A stretch of 64,000 nt of DNA. Source: Neolewinella xylanilytica (GTDB lineage Bacteria > Bacteroidota > Bacteroidia > Chitinophagales > Saprospiraceae). The first letter of the stretch is position 1. Each line of letters starts with the position of its first letter. The notes beneath the pieces were generated by a model. It was not told the DNA's origin, did no database searches, and worked only from the letters and a program-made list of their open reading frames with translations. Location of the stretch: assembly GCF_002934605.1 (NCBI RefSeq), contig NZ_PTJC01000009.1, forward strand, positions 52,789 through 116,788, read 5' to 3'. The position numbers and the translations under genes were made by a program. Of the stretch, positions 15,155 through 24,700 are shown piece after piece.

Positions 15155-17695
15155 TCAGAAATAGGTATAGCGAACGCTTAATCCGAACGTGACGGGATCC
15201 CCCAGTACGGCCGCATAGTGCCCGGCGTTGCCGCCGGCGGAGAGGAGTTGCTCGAAGTAGCGGGAATTGGTCAGGTTTCGGGCCCAGGCAAATACCGTAA
15301 GGCCTACCGGCATGCGAAAGCCCAGTCGGGCGTTAACCAAGGCAAACCCCTCGATATTGAGATAACGGGAAGGCGTCGGGCTGGAGGAGAATCCCGTTCG
15401 GGCGTTAGCGTCGGTCGCGACGAACCACTGCCCCTCCTGCTGGAAGAGCTTGCCCGATACGAAATATTCCGTCCCCACCGTTCCCGACCATTTGGATATT
15501 CCGGGTAGCCGCTCCCCCGATGCGTCGTGGGCACTTTCCGCACCGGTATCTTCGAGGGGGACGGGGGCATCCACGAAGGAAACGTACCGTCCGTTGAGGT
15601 AGCTGACCGAAAAATTGGTGCGCAGGTGTCGTGGCGAGTCAAAGGCGACCTCCACTTCCGCTCCCTTTACCGCTACCCGGGCGGCGTTCGCCAGGTATCC
15701 GCGCGTTACGCCTAACTGGGAAGACTGCACGTTCGTCTGGTAATCGTCGATCGAGGTGTAAAAGGCGGAGAGATTCAACGTAGCATGATGGATCGGTTCC
15801 GATTTCATGCCCAACTCGAAGTGATTTACCCGTTCGGGCTTTACGATCGCCAAATCCAGTATGGGTTTGCCGTCTGCTGCCGGTAAGCCGCCGAGGTTAA
15901 GCCCTACGGGTTTGAAGGCCAGGGAGTACGTCCCGTAAAACCGGTAGCTCGCGGCAGCCGCGTAATTGACGGTCAATTGCCCGGACAGATTGAGGTCATC
16001 CACATCGGCGGTAAAGTTTTGGGGTTGGAAGACGCGTTGCTGGAGCGCGATTAAGTTCGAATCCGTCGTCGATAGCCCCCCGTATACGGTTTGATTGAAG
16101 TCGGCGTATTTATAATCGTAATTGAGCCGCAGACCGGGGTTGACGGTCACGCGATGCCCAAGTTGCCAAGTTAGTTGGCCGAAAACGGCACTGCTGAGAT
16201 TCTCGAAGCGGGAATCCGTTTCCTGGGTCAACCCATCCAATAGGCCGGGTGTCTGCCACAGCAAGCTTTGCGAAGACTGGACGAACCGCCACTGATCCTT
16301 ACCGGCTTCCAGAACGTGGGCCCCTTCCGGACGCAGGGTTTGGTAAAAAGCAAATACGCCGACCAGCCCTTCCAGCGATTTTCCGAAGGAGCCGCTGTAG
16401 TGCACTTCCTGCGACCATTGCTGGTGAAAGGAGGGAGCCTGAGAACGGGAAATGGCCGAAAGGCCGGTGAAATCGCGGTCGTTGGATGAGTTCCATTGCC
16501 AGTAGCGCCAGGCCGAAATGGTAGTAATTTTTCCCCGGCCAACCAAAACTTCTCCCGTAAGCGCGGCACCGCCCATGTCTTGGTCGGATCGCCAGGGGGT
16601 GTCGTGATCGACGATCCGGTCGAACGGATCCGTAGCGGGAAGGGTGTAGTTGAGATCGGCGATGATGGCATCGAACTGCCGGAACGCGGCCCGCTGGGTA
16701 GTCACGCTACCGGCGTACACCTGGGCGTACCCATCCGGTCGCTGACGGGAGTAATCGGCGGCCAGCAACAGCGTGGTCTTCGGCGAGGGTTCGTAGAGCA
16801 GCTGGGCCCGAACCCCCTGGTTGTTCAGCGTATTGATATACTTTTCGGTACGTACGTTGTAGAGCGTCCCCTCACGGCTGGTGCCCGTAAACGACAAACG
16901 AGCGGCGAGCCGGTTGGCCACGATCGGCCCGGAAACGGAGCCTTTCGCCTGAATAAAGCCGTAATTTCCGAAGGACTGCTCTACCGTTACGGAAGGGCTG
17001 AAGGTGGGACGGCGCGTGAGGATGTTGAAACTACCCGCCGTGGTATTCTTGCCGAACAGCGTAGCCTGTGGCCCCCGTAACACTTCGATTTGCCGCACAT
17101 CGATAAAATCCAGCGATGTGGCCGCCGGGCGGGCGTAGTAGACCCCGTCGACGTAAAAGCCTACCCCCGGGTCGATCCCATCGTTCGTTAACCCGAAGGT
17201 GGAACCCAATCCCCGTATGTTCAGGGTGGTATTCCGGGGGTTGGAAGAATATAGCTGGACCGAGGGAACAAGCTCCTTGACACGGTTCACATTGAAGACG
17301 ATTCCGTTGTCCAATTCTGCGGCGCCCAGTACGGTCATCGCTATGGGCACCACCTGCGGGTTCTCATTCCCTCTGCGTGCCGTCACCACTATTTCGTCGA
17401 AGGCCCGGGGAGCGGCAGCCAGGAAAATTTGCAGCGAAGCGGCGGTAGCCGTGACCTGTTGGGTTTCGTAGCCGAGATAACTCACGACCAGGTCTACGGG
17501 AAACTGCCCCGTATGGGAGAGCACAAACGCACCGTCTGAATCGGTGGTAGTTCCGATGGTACTGCCGGCGATCAGCACCGTGGCCCCCAGCAGTGGCTCC
17601 CGGGTCTCGGCATCGATCACCATACCGGAGATAGTGGATTGTGCCAGTAAAATTCCTCCCAGGAGGTGGCTTAGCGTAAGTAGCAGAAGTCTCAT
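15155..17695 (-). CDS. TonB-dependent receptor with carboxypeptidase-like N-domain
   Basis: An 846-residue outer-membrane receptor for energised uptake. In order: a signal peptide (residues 1-18), a CarboxypepD_reg-like domain (about 20-95, STISGMVIDAETREPLLGAT), a plug domain (about 105-225, with LNIRGLGS and RQIEVLRGPQATLFGKNTTAG), then a 22-strand barrel ending in YTYF. It is not a SusC type, since it lacks the SusC signature and a SusD partner. The substrate is unknown. Its promoter region is the best-defined in the window: a TACATTTG -7 box between two near-identical palindromes, with the Rrf2 gene immediately upstream on the same strand and an anion permease downstream. Confidence 0.93.
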   Translation of the reverse strand: MRLLLLTLSHLLGGILLAQSTISGMVIDAETREPLLGATVLIAGSTIGTTTDSDGAFVLSHTGQFPVDLVVSYLGYETQQVTATAASLQIFLAAAPRAFDEIVVTARRGNENPQVVPIAMTVLGAAELDNGIVFNVNRVKELVPSVQLYSSNPRNTTLNIRGLGSTFGLTNDGIDPGVGFYVDGVYYARPAATSLDFIDVRQIEVLRGPQATLFGKNTTAGSFNILTRRPTFSPSVTVEQSFGNYGFIQAKGSVSGPIVANRLAARLSFTGTSREGTLYNVRTEKYINTLNNQGVRAQLLYEPSPKTTLLLAADYSRQRPDGYAQVYAGSVTTQRAAFRQFDAIIADLNYTLPATDPFDRIVDHDTPWRSDQDMGGAALTGEVLVGRGKITTISAWRYWQWNSSNDRDFTGLSAISRSQAPSFHQQWSQEVHYSGSFGKSLEGLVGVFAFYQTLRPEGAHVLEAGKDQWRFVQSSQSLLWQTPGLLDGLTQETDSRFENLSSAVFGQLTWQLGHRVTVNPGLRLNYDYKYADFNQTVYGGLSTTDSNLIALQQRVFQPQNFTADVDDLNLSGQLTVNYAAAASYRFYGTYSLAFKPVGLNLGGLPAADGKPILDLAIVKPERVNHFELGMKSEPIHHATLNLSAFYTSIDDYQTNVQSSQLGVTRGYLANAARVAVKGAEVEVAFDSPRHLRTNFSVSYLNGRYVSFVDAPVPLEDTGAESAHDASGERLPGISKWSGTVGTEYFVSGKLFQQEGQWFVATDANARTGFSSSPTPSRYLNIEGFALVNARLGFRMPVGLTVFAWARNLTNSRYFEQLLSAGGNAGHYAAVLGDPVTFGLSVRYTYF

Positions 17696-17715
17696 CAGGA
17701 ATCAGTGTGCATTGT

Positions 17716-17742
17716 CCTATAATTCCTACCAGTTCAGTAGGA
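17716..17742. promoter_or_regulatory. Operator-like palindrome 1 (probable Rrf2 site)
   Basis: A 27-bp unit starting CCTATAATTCCTACC and ending GTAGGA, with inverted TCCTAC/GTAGGA arms. It is nearly the same as the unit at 17761-17787 and lies just downstream of the receptor's -7 box, over the expected transcription start. Confidence 0.65.
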
Positions 17743-17747
17743 CAATA

Positions 17748-17755
17748 CAAATGTA
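17748..17755 (-). promoter_or_regulatory. -7 promoter box of the TonB receptor (TACATTTG)
   Basis: An exact TAnnTTTG match on the minus strand, 52 nt before the receptor ATG and placed between the two operator-like palindromes. Confidence 0.65.
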
Positions 17756-17760
17756 CTTCT

Positions 17761-17787
17761 CCTATAATACCTACCAAATAGGTAGGA
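17761..17787. promoter_or_regulatory. Operator-like palindrome 2 (probable Rrf2 site)
   Basis: A 27-bp unit starting CCTATAATACCTACC with the perfect inverted repeat CCTACC-AAATA-GGTAGG. It matches palindrome 1 at most positions, 45 bp apart start to start, and lies in the -33 to -7 spacer upstream of the receptor's -7 box. It resembles the CTAC/GTAG half-sites known for Rrf2-family regulators. Confidence 0.7.
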
Positions 17788-17807
17788 TTAAAATTCAGGG
17801 AAATTTT

Positions 17808-18239
17808 TTAGCGGGTGAGGTTTTGCTCGCGGGCGAGGATATTGGCCAGCGTCGCCTCCTTGAGGCTGGCCACGGTGGCGTTACGGATTTCGAGGGCTAC
17901 CTTGCGTATACCACAGGCTGTTTCGTCGAGACATTCCTCACAGGGCTCGTAATAATCGTGGGTGGCGCAGGGCAGCAAGGCGATGGCTCCATCGAAGAGG
18001 CGGACCACCTGGGCCAGGTCGATATCGTCGGTGCCTCCGTTTAGGGAATAGCCCCCGTATTTTCCTTTCTTACTCTTTACGATGCGGGCATTCTTAAGTT
18101 CTGAAAAGATCGACTCCAGAAATTTGAGCGGAATCTTCCGCTCTTCGGCGATGCGGGAGACCGGTATGGGCTGCTCGTCCGCGTGGCGGGCTAGGTATAC
18201 CAGTGCATTGATCGCGTACTTCGTCTTTTTCGATAGCAA
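17808..18239 (-). CDS. Rrf2-family transcriptional regulator with four cysteines
   Basis: A 143-residue winged-helix protein. The N-terminal HTH is typical Rrf2 (MLSKKTKYAINALVYLA, then IPLKFLESIFSELKNARIV and KGKYGGYSL, residues 1-66). The C-terminal half has Cys at 91, 100, 103 and 109 (LPCATHDYYEPCEECLDE, ACGIR), which could bind an iron-sulfur cluster or sense redox/sulfur state as IscR, NsrR or RsrR do, although the spacing is wider. It sits directly upstream of the TonB receptor, and the 112-bp gap between them contains the two palindromes. It is therefore probably the local regulator and may autoregulate through read-through. Confidence 0.9.
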   Translation of the reverse strand: MLSKKTKYAINALVYLARHADEQPIPVSRIAEERKIPLKFLESIFSELKNARIVKSKKGKYGGYSLNGGTDDIDLAQVVRLFDGAIALLPCATHDYYEPCEECLDETACGIRKVALEIRNATVASLKEATLANILAREQNLTR

Positions 18240-18460
18240 ATGAGAACGATTTTATCGCTTGAAATCCGCAACCGACGGGGAGCGAACAGCATAAAGGTGG
18301 CGGAAAAACGGGGCTGTCGATACCATCAGGCAAAAGGCTGACCAACTGCCGGCCCATTTTTATTCGTACCGATAAATACAAAATTCGTGACTATAAAGGT
18401 TATGCCACGTCACATATTTGCCACCGTTTTTTGGCGTTTCTCGTGAAGATGTAAGTATCC

Positions 18461-18736
18461 ATGGACATAGATCCTAACTCCCTGTCTCATTATGAGTTTC
18501 ACCGGCAATTGTTGCTTGCCAGTGGTATCCAAGTCGACATCGAATACCAGGTAGCCTACCGGATCGGACTGCGGGTGCAGCAGATCGGCCACCTGGAAGT
18601 ACGGATCGGACCGGAAGAACTTACGGAAAGGGCGACGGCCATTTTTCGGTTCCTCCCGTATTCTCCGGTAGTGACCGTGGTGCCTCAGGCGGCACGACCA
18701 AAGTCCCGCCGATTTAGCTATGTCCCTTTACAGTAA
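18461..18736 (+). CDS. Small protein of unknown function
   Basis: A 91-residue protein, ATG start, with a plausible codon pattern for this genome and no overlap with another credible gene. It shows an alternating hydrophobic pattern (YQVAYRIGLRVQQIGHLEVR) and a proline- and arginine-rich end. There is no signal peptide or named motif. The 221 bp upstream (18240-18460) hold no other gene. The next gene has its own exact promoter box starting 5 bp after this stop, so the two are not clearly an operon. It could be spurious. Confidence 0.45.
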   Translation: MDIDPNSLSHYEFHRQLLLASGIQVDIEYQVAYRIGLRVQQIGHLEVRIGPEELTERATAIFRFLPYSPVVTVVPQAARPKSRRFSYVPLQ

Positions 18737-18740
18737 GGCG

Positions 18741-18748
18741 TACCTTTG
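18741..18748 (+). promoter_or_regulatory. -7 promoter box (TACCTTTG) of the 18756 gene
   Basis: An exact TAnnTTTG match with 7 nt (ACCTTCC) before the ATG, predicting a leaderless or nearly leaderless mRNA. Confidence 0.65.
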
Positions 18749-18755
18749 ACCTTCC

Positions 18756-19922
18756 ATGGCGCTCACTGGTATTCTTCCTCCCCTGCTGTTTAGTCTTGCG
18801 TTTCTGATCCCGGCTTACTGGTTGTGGACCCGGAATAGAAAACGAGTTGCCCTTGCACCCGCGTTCACCGCCCTCCTTCTAGCCGGTACCACCCTGGCCA
18901 TTTACTGGCAGGCGGCCAACCACCGGCAGGCGAACCACGACCTGGAGGTGTTGCGGCAGTCGCTCAGAAGTGACGACCTGTACGGCGGGGCCGACCTGCG
19001 GGAACCGGAGGAAACGCTCTTCTTTTTTTCCTCGGCATCGCAAGCCCTGTACCGTGGCCTGAATTACCTGCCCGATACGGTCGGGACCGTCGACTCCCTA
19101 CTCCGGCGGATGGCCGCGTGGACGGTCCGGAGTAGTAACCTGCCCCAGTGGCGGTCGGGCTTTGATTGGGACCACGAGGTTTTCTTCCTGGCCCACGCCG
19201 GAATTGTGCTGGGCCACTACCAACTGGTTACCACCGACGAAACCTATGCTCCCCAATTCCGGCGTATCGGCCGCTACCTCGGCGATCGGCTCCGGCGTGG
19301 ACATTATAAGCACCTGGGTAGCCATTCCGACGAAAACCTATTGCGCCCCGCCGATAACGCCGCAGCCATCTACGCCCTAAGTTTGTACGATGCTTACTAC
19401 GGGGAGACCCTGGCACGGGATACGCGCCGGGAGTGGACCAACTACATCGATAAAGAGCTTCACTACGCGGAAAGCCGGCTGCCGTGCGCGGCCTTTACCC
19501 CGACCAATCGGTGCAGCATCGAACCCAGCGCGGCCGCTACCGGCCTGTACATCGCTTACCGCGCCGCGGCGGCTCCCGAGGAGGTGACGACCGACATACC
19601 CTACCGGGAATGGCTGCATTACTTCAAAAAATTCAGCGGTAGCCCTTTCAGTCTGTCCGTCCGGGCCAACATGCGCAAGGGGGAGGTGGCCCGCATGTGC
19701 GATTCGGGTTTGGCTCCCCTGGAATGCGGCCAGTACGAAGACGCCATCGGCCTATGGGCGGCTGCGGAATACGATGGAGGGTATACTTACTTCCGGCTCT
19801 TTAGCGAGCCCGTCTTCGCCCGCTGGTTCGGCGCGCCGGTAGACTACGCGTCCATGCGGCCCGCTCGTCGGGTGAAGGCCCTGACGGCCGTTGCGCTGCG
19901 GACCATCGGAGAAGCGAAGTGA
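18756..19922 (+). CDS. Membrane-anchored alpha-helical protein, function unknown
   Basis: A 388-residue protein with two N-terminal membrane segments (about residues 5-25 and 33-50). A mostly alpha-helical soluble part of about 330 residues follows, with motifs FDWDHEVFFLAHAGIVLGHY, HLGSHSDENLLRPADNAAA and MCDSGLAPLECGQYEDAIGLW. The regular helical hairpins and acidic and His residues suggest an alpha/alpha barrel, possibly related to the linalool dehydratase/isomerase type, but I cannot confirm that. It is followed 40 bp later by a GMC oxidoreductase, so the two may act on one compound. The start is fixed by the promoter box 7 nt upstream. Confidence 0.75.
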   Translation: MALTGILPPLLFSLAFLIPAYWLWTRNRKRVALAPAFTALLLAGTTLAIYWQAANHRQANHDLEVLRQSLRSDDLYGGADLREPEETLFFFSSASQALYRGLNYLPDTVGTVDSLLRRMAAWTVRSSNLPQWRSGFDWDHEVFFLAHAGIVLGHYQLVTTDETYAPQFRRIGRYLGDRLRRGHYKHLGSHSDENLLRPADNAAAIYALSLYDAYYGETLARDTRREWTNYIDKELHYAESRLPCAAFTPTNRCSIEPSAAATGLYIAYRAAAAPEEVTTDIPYREWLHYFKKFSGSPFSLSVRANMRKGEVARMCDSGLAPLECGQYEDAIGLWAAAEYDGGYTYFRLFSEPVFARWFGAPVDYASMRPARRVKALTAVALRTIGEAK

Positions 19923-19962
19923 ACCAATACGGGGTAGCGTCATTACCTAACAAAACATACCC

Positions 19963-21582
19963 ATGCCTAACGATTTCGACGTCATCATCATCGGCTCCGG
20001 AGCCGGTGGTGGAACCATTGCCTATACGCTCGCCGATACGGGAAAGCGGATATTGATCCTGGAACAAGGCACCTTTTTGCCGCGGGAAAAACGCAATTGG
20101 GACCCCGCCTTCATTTTCGGGGAAGACGGGTATAAAGCGGACATAAATTGGGAGGGCCCCGATGGCGAAAATATCCGGCCCATCGTCTACTACAACGTGG
20201 GCGGTAATACGAAGATGTACGGCGCCCTTCTTCACCGGCAGCGACCGGAAGATTTCGAAAAACAACAGCACCGGGGAGGCGTGAGTCCGGAGTGGCCGAT
20301 CAAGTACGACGAATACGAACCCTACTACATGATGGCCGAGCACGTCATGAAAATTCACGGCAACCGGGGCGAAGATCCCACGGAAGGTTGGTACAGCGGC
20401 CCCTTCCCGTTCAAGGCTTTCCCCCACGAACGGCGGATCCAGGAAGTAGCGGACAATCTGGAGCGGATGGGCTTACATCCGCATCATTCCAACCTGGCGC
20501 TGAACCGCGACATGGAAGAGCCCTGGCGACGGCCTTGCATCGCCTGCAATACCTGCGATCCCTTCCCCTGCATGGTACACGCGAAATCCGACGCGGAGAC
20601 CGCTCTCGTGCGCCCCGCGCTGAAGCACGAGAACGTCACGCTCTGGACCGGCAGCCGCGTGGAGAAACTCATCGAGGAAAACGGTAAGATTACCCGGGTG
20701 GAGGGTACGCGGGACGGAGAGCCGATGAGCCTGTCGGCCGACCTGGTCGTTGTCAGCTGCGGCGCTATCCAGACCGCGGCCTTACTCCTGCGTTCCCGCG
20801 TGGCCAACTCCTCCGACCAGGTAGGCCGCAACTTCACCAAACACAACCAGAGCGGCATTTCGGCCATGGATTACAGCAATCCTAACCCAACAATTTTTCA
20901 AAAGACGCTGGGCGTACACGATTTCTACCACGGTAGTCCCGAGCACCCGTACCCCCTCGGCACGATCCAGCTCACCGGCAAAGCCCACTGGACCCGCATC
21001 ATGGGCGACTACGCCAGCCAGGGCATCGACGAGCAACGCGCCCGGGAGGTACAGCAGTACGCCGTGGATTTCTGGTTCACCAGCGAGGACCTCCCCGACG
21101 CCAACAATCGCATCGAATGGACCGACAAGGGCATCAAATTCAATTACCGTCCGAACAACCGGGAAAGCCACTTTGAATTTCTCGACTACTTCCAGGAGAA
21201 TTACCTGAAACCCCAGGGCTTCACCGATTTCATGCGGTCGACCAAGGGACTGGAGTTTACCTGGCACCAGGCCGGCACCGCCCAGTTCGGCACCGATCCG
21301 AAGAAAAGCGTACTGGATGTCAACTGCAAAGCCTGGGACGTGGATAACCTGTACGTGGTAGACGCGAGCTTCCAGCCCAGTCAGGGAGCGACGAACCCAA
21401 CCCTTACGGTTGTGGCCAACGCGATCCGCGTAGGCGAACACCTTCGGAAGGACTGGTTCGCAAGCGATGGCGTATCCGTGGAGGACTACCCGCTATCCGA
21501 CCCGTACATGGCCGACAGTGCCGGAGCACAGGTACTGGCACCCACTTACAAAGCCGGCGACGACGAGAGCTGGGGGGCCTGA
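19963..21582 (+). CDS. GMC-family FAD oxidoreductase
   Basis: A 539-residue flavoprotein that oxidises alcohols, often sugars or sterols. The FAD-binding Rossmann motif is at residues about 6-35 (VIIIGSGAGGGTIAYTLA, ILILEQG). The C-terminal GMC domain has WHQAGTAQFG and VVDASFQPSQGATNPTLTV (about 437-480). A cysteine cluster C-x2-C-x2-C-x4-C sits at 192-203 (CIACNTCDPFPC). Clusters like this occur in bacterial gluconate or glucoside dehydrogenase relatives. No export signal is seen. It probably shares a transcript with the preceding membrane protein; a strong hairpin 41 bp after its stop may end the transcript. The substrate is not deducible. Confidence 0.9.
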   Translation: MPNDFDVIIIGSGAGGGTIAYTLADTGKRILILEQGTFLPREKRNWDPAFIFGEDGYKADINWEGPDGENIRPIVYYNVGGNTKMYGALLHRQRPEDFEKQQHRGGVSPEWPIKYDEYEPYYMMAEHVMKIHGNRGEDPTEGWYSGPFPFKAFPHERRIQEVADNLERMGLHPHHSNLALNRDMEEPWRRPCIACNTCDPFPCMVHAKSDAETALVRPALKHENVTLWTGSRVEKLIEENGKITRVEGTRDGEPMSLSADLVVVSCGAIQTAALLLRSRVANSSDQVGRNFTKHNQSGISAMDYSNPNPTIFQKTLGVHDFYHGSPEHPYPLGTIQLTGKAHWTRIMGDYASQGIDEQRAREVQQYAVDFWFTSEDLPDANNRIEWTDKGIKFNYRPNNRESHFEFLDYFQENYLKPQGFTDFMRSTKGLEFTWHQAGTAQFGTDPKKSVLDVNCKAWDVDNLYVVDASFQPSQGATNPTLTVVANAIRVGEHLRKDWFASDGVSVEDYPLSDPYMADSAGAQVLAPTYKAGDDESWGA

Positions 21583-21623
21583 AAACAAACATTCCCGCAC
21601 TTTTAGATTTTGGTAACCAAAAC

Positions 21624-21652
21624 GGCGGCCATCCGGTAGACCGGAGGCCGCC
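21624..21652. terminator. Strong hairpin after the GMC oxidoreductase gene
   Basis: GGCGGCC and GGCCGCC pair around an inner CCGGT/ACCGG stem. There is no U-tract on the plus strand, so this is either a factor-dependent end or an mRNA-stabilising structure. Confidence 0.45.
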
Positions 21653-21704
21653 ATCGTGCGTTATCCCCCCACGGCCTATCTTGCCGCGCCTTAGATGAGA
21701 CACT

Positions 21705-24700
21705 ATGCTGTTGAAACGCTTTTTACTACCTACCCTGCTGCTAATTGTATGTTCCCTGCGACTTTCCGCCCAGGCCACCACGGTGTATACCGAAGCCTGG
21801 CGCACCTATAAACAGGCGGAGGACCACCGGCAGAAGAACCTGCTGGACAAGGCAAAGCGGGAATACGAGGAAGTGGCCACGATGCTCCTGCCCGTCCACG
21901 AACCGGAAGCGGAACTGCTGCGGATGCAGGCCGAACTCTACGCGGCCAAACTGGCCGTTCGCCTCGGCAACAGCGACGGTGAAAAGCTGATCCTGGACTT
22001 TGTGCGCCGCTACCAGCCGGACCCGATCGCCAACACCGCCCTGCTTGAAATCGCCAACTACTACTTCGACCAGAACGACCTCGATAAGGCGGTGGAATAC
22101 TACCTTATGGCACCCCGCGACCTGATGACCGCCGCCGAGCAGGCACAGGTCAATTTCCGCCTCGGTTACGCCTATTTCGTGCAAAAAGATTTCGACGAGG
22201 CCAAGCGCTACTTCCAGTTCAGTCGCAACGTGCAGGGGGAATATTACTACCCCACCAATTATTACCTTGGCATTATTCAATTCTTCGAGGGCAACTACGA
22301 TCTGGCGGCGGAGCAGTTCCGCATCGCCGAGAAGGATCCGCAGTATAAACCCTACATCCCCTACTACCTGACCCAGATCTACTTTGCCCAACGGCGGTAC
22401 GACGAGTTAATCGCTTACGCCGCCCCGCTCCTGGAAGGAAACAACTCCGCACTGCGCAACCGGCAGGAGATGGAGCAGCTTCTCGGACAGGCCTACTTCG
22501 AAAGCGGGGATTACGCCAGTGCGCGCCCGCTGCTGGAAAATTACGCCAAAGGCAACCGCCGCCTGCGGGAAGAGGAGCTTTTTCAGTTGGGTTTCGCTCA
22601 GTACCAGACCCAGGGTTACGAGGAAGCCAAAAAAAGCTTCCAAGAAGTTTCGGGGCAGGATACCGAGATCGGCCAGAGCACCAACTTCTACCTCGGCGAT
22701 ATCGCCCTGCGGCAGGGAGATGGCGTCGGGGCCCGGTCGGCCTTCGCCGCTGCCAGTCGTCAGAATTTCGACGAAGCCATGCAGCAAGAAGCGCTATACA
22801 ACTATGCCAAACTGAGCTATGAGCTCGGCTACCCCGCCGATGCCATTACGGCCATTCAGCAACTGCCGCAAAGCAGTGCCTTCTATTCCCAGGGGCAACA
22901 GTTACTGGCGGACGTGTTTTCCACCACGGAAGATTATGCGCGGGTACTCTCCATCCTAGACGGAATGCCGGACCGTTCGCCCCAGTTGGACGAAGCATAC
23001 CAACGCGCCGCGTTCCTGCGGGGACTGCAACTGCTGGGACAGGGCGAGCTCGTAGAATCCAAGTCGCTGTTGGAAAAGAGCCTGCAGCGGCCAGTCAACA
23101 ACACTTACCGCGCCCAGGCGCTCTACTGGCTGGCCGACCTGGCTAACCGCCAGGGAGATTACGCTACCTCCATCAACCTCACCAACCAGTTTCTTACCCT
23201 GGCCCGCTCGGTGGAGGATTTACCGCCCCAATCATCTGTTTACACCGCCAACTACTTACAGGGGTACAACTACTTGAAGCAAGATAACTACGCTTCCGCG
23301 CTGAATTACTTCACCGCCGCCGTGGAGGGCATCGAACGCAACCTGCCGTACATCACCGACACCGACGTGCGCGAGCGGGTACTGGGCGATGCCGTACTCC
23401 GGGCCGGTGACGCTTACTTCTCGCGCAATCAGTACGACCAGGCTGCCCGCTTTTACGACGACGCGATTCGCCGGCAGACCGTTGGCTTCGTTTACGCTCT
23501 GTACCAAAAAGCGCTGATCGAAGGACTGCGCGGACGGCAGGCGGAAAAAGTGCTGGCGCTAGAACGCCTCGTAGAAAGTTACCCGAACAGTCAGTTCGCG
23601 GATGACGCCCTCTACCAACTGGCACTAACCTACCAGGAACTCCAACGCCCCCAGGAAGCATTGGAGCCTCTACGCACCATCATCCGGCAATACAAGGTAA
23701 ATTCTCCGCTGGTAAACCAGAGCCTGCTGCAGTTGGGCCTGATCAGCTACAACCTCGGCAACAGCGAAGCGGCCGTGAACTACTACAAGCAGGTCTTCAC
23801 CTCTAACCCCACCCCGGGGGAGGCTACCCGGGCCCGGGAGGCGCTCCGGGAGATCTACGTCGACGATATGGGACGCGCCGACCTCTTTTTCCAGTTTTTC
23901 GAGACGATGCCGGGCCAGGAGATTACCACCGACGCCCGCGACAGCATTTCCTTCCGCGCCGCGGTAAGCCAGTACGAAAACGGCAACTACGAGCGAGCCG
24001 TAAATGCCCTGACGCAGTACCTGCAGGAATACCCCCAAAGCCCCAACGTCTTGCCGGGCGTATTCTACCGGGGCGACAGCTACGTGGCCCTGCGGCGGTA
24101 CAACGATGCCCTGCCCGACTACGAGGCCGTCATCAATGCCGGCCCCAGCCGCTTCTACCTCCCCGCACTGAAAAAAGCCAGTCTGATCGCGTACAATAGT
24201 GTTCAGGACTTTCAGCGCTCGTACCGTCTCTACACCTTATTGGAAGCGGCCGCCGACTCCGAGGCTACCCGCTTTGACGCACAGGTCGGCGCGCTGCAAT
24301 CGGCCTACCGCTTGAACGATATGACCGCGACGGCCGATTACGCCGCCAAAGTGGCTGGCAACCGGAACGCCACGGCCGCCCAACAAACCATTGCCAATTT
24401 TTACCTGGGCAAGATTGCCTACGACCGATCCCAGTTCGGTGATGCTATCCCTTACTTCGATGTAGTCATTGCCAATAGCGACGATGAACGGACCGCCGAG
24501 GCCCGTTACCTGCGCGCCGACGCCATCTACAAACAGGGCGACCTGGACCGCGCACAACAACTTGCCCTCGAAGCCAACCGCGAAAGCTCCGGCTATCCCT
24601 ACTGGGTGGCCAAGATCGTGATCCTGTTATCGGACGTCCTCCGCGACAAAGGCGATCTCTATAACGCCCGTGCCGCGCTCGAAGCCCTACTCGAGAACTA

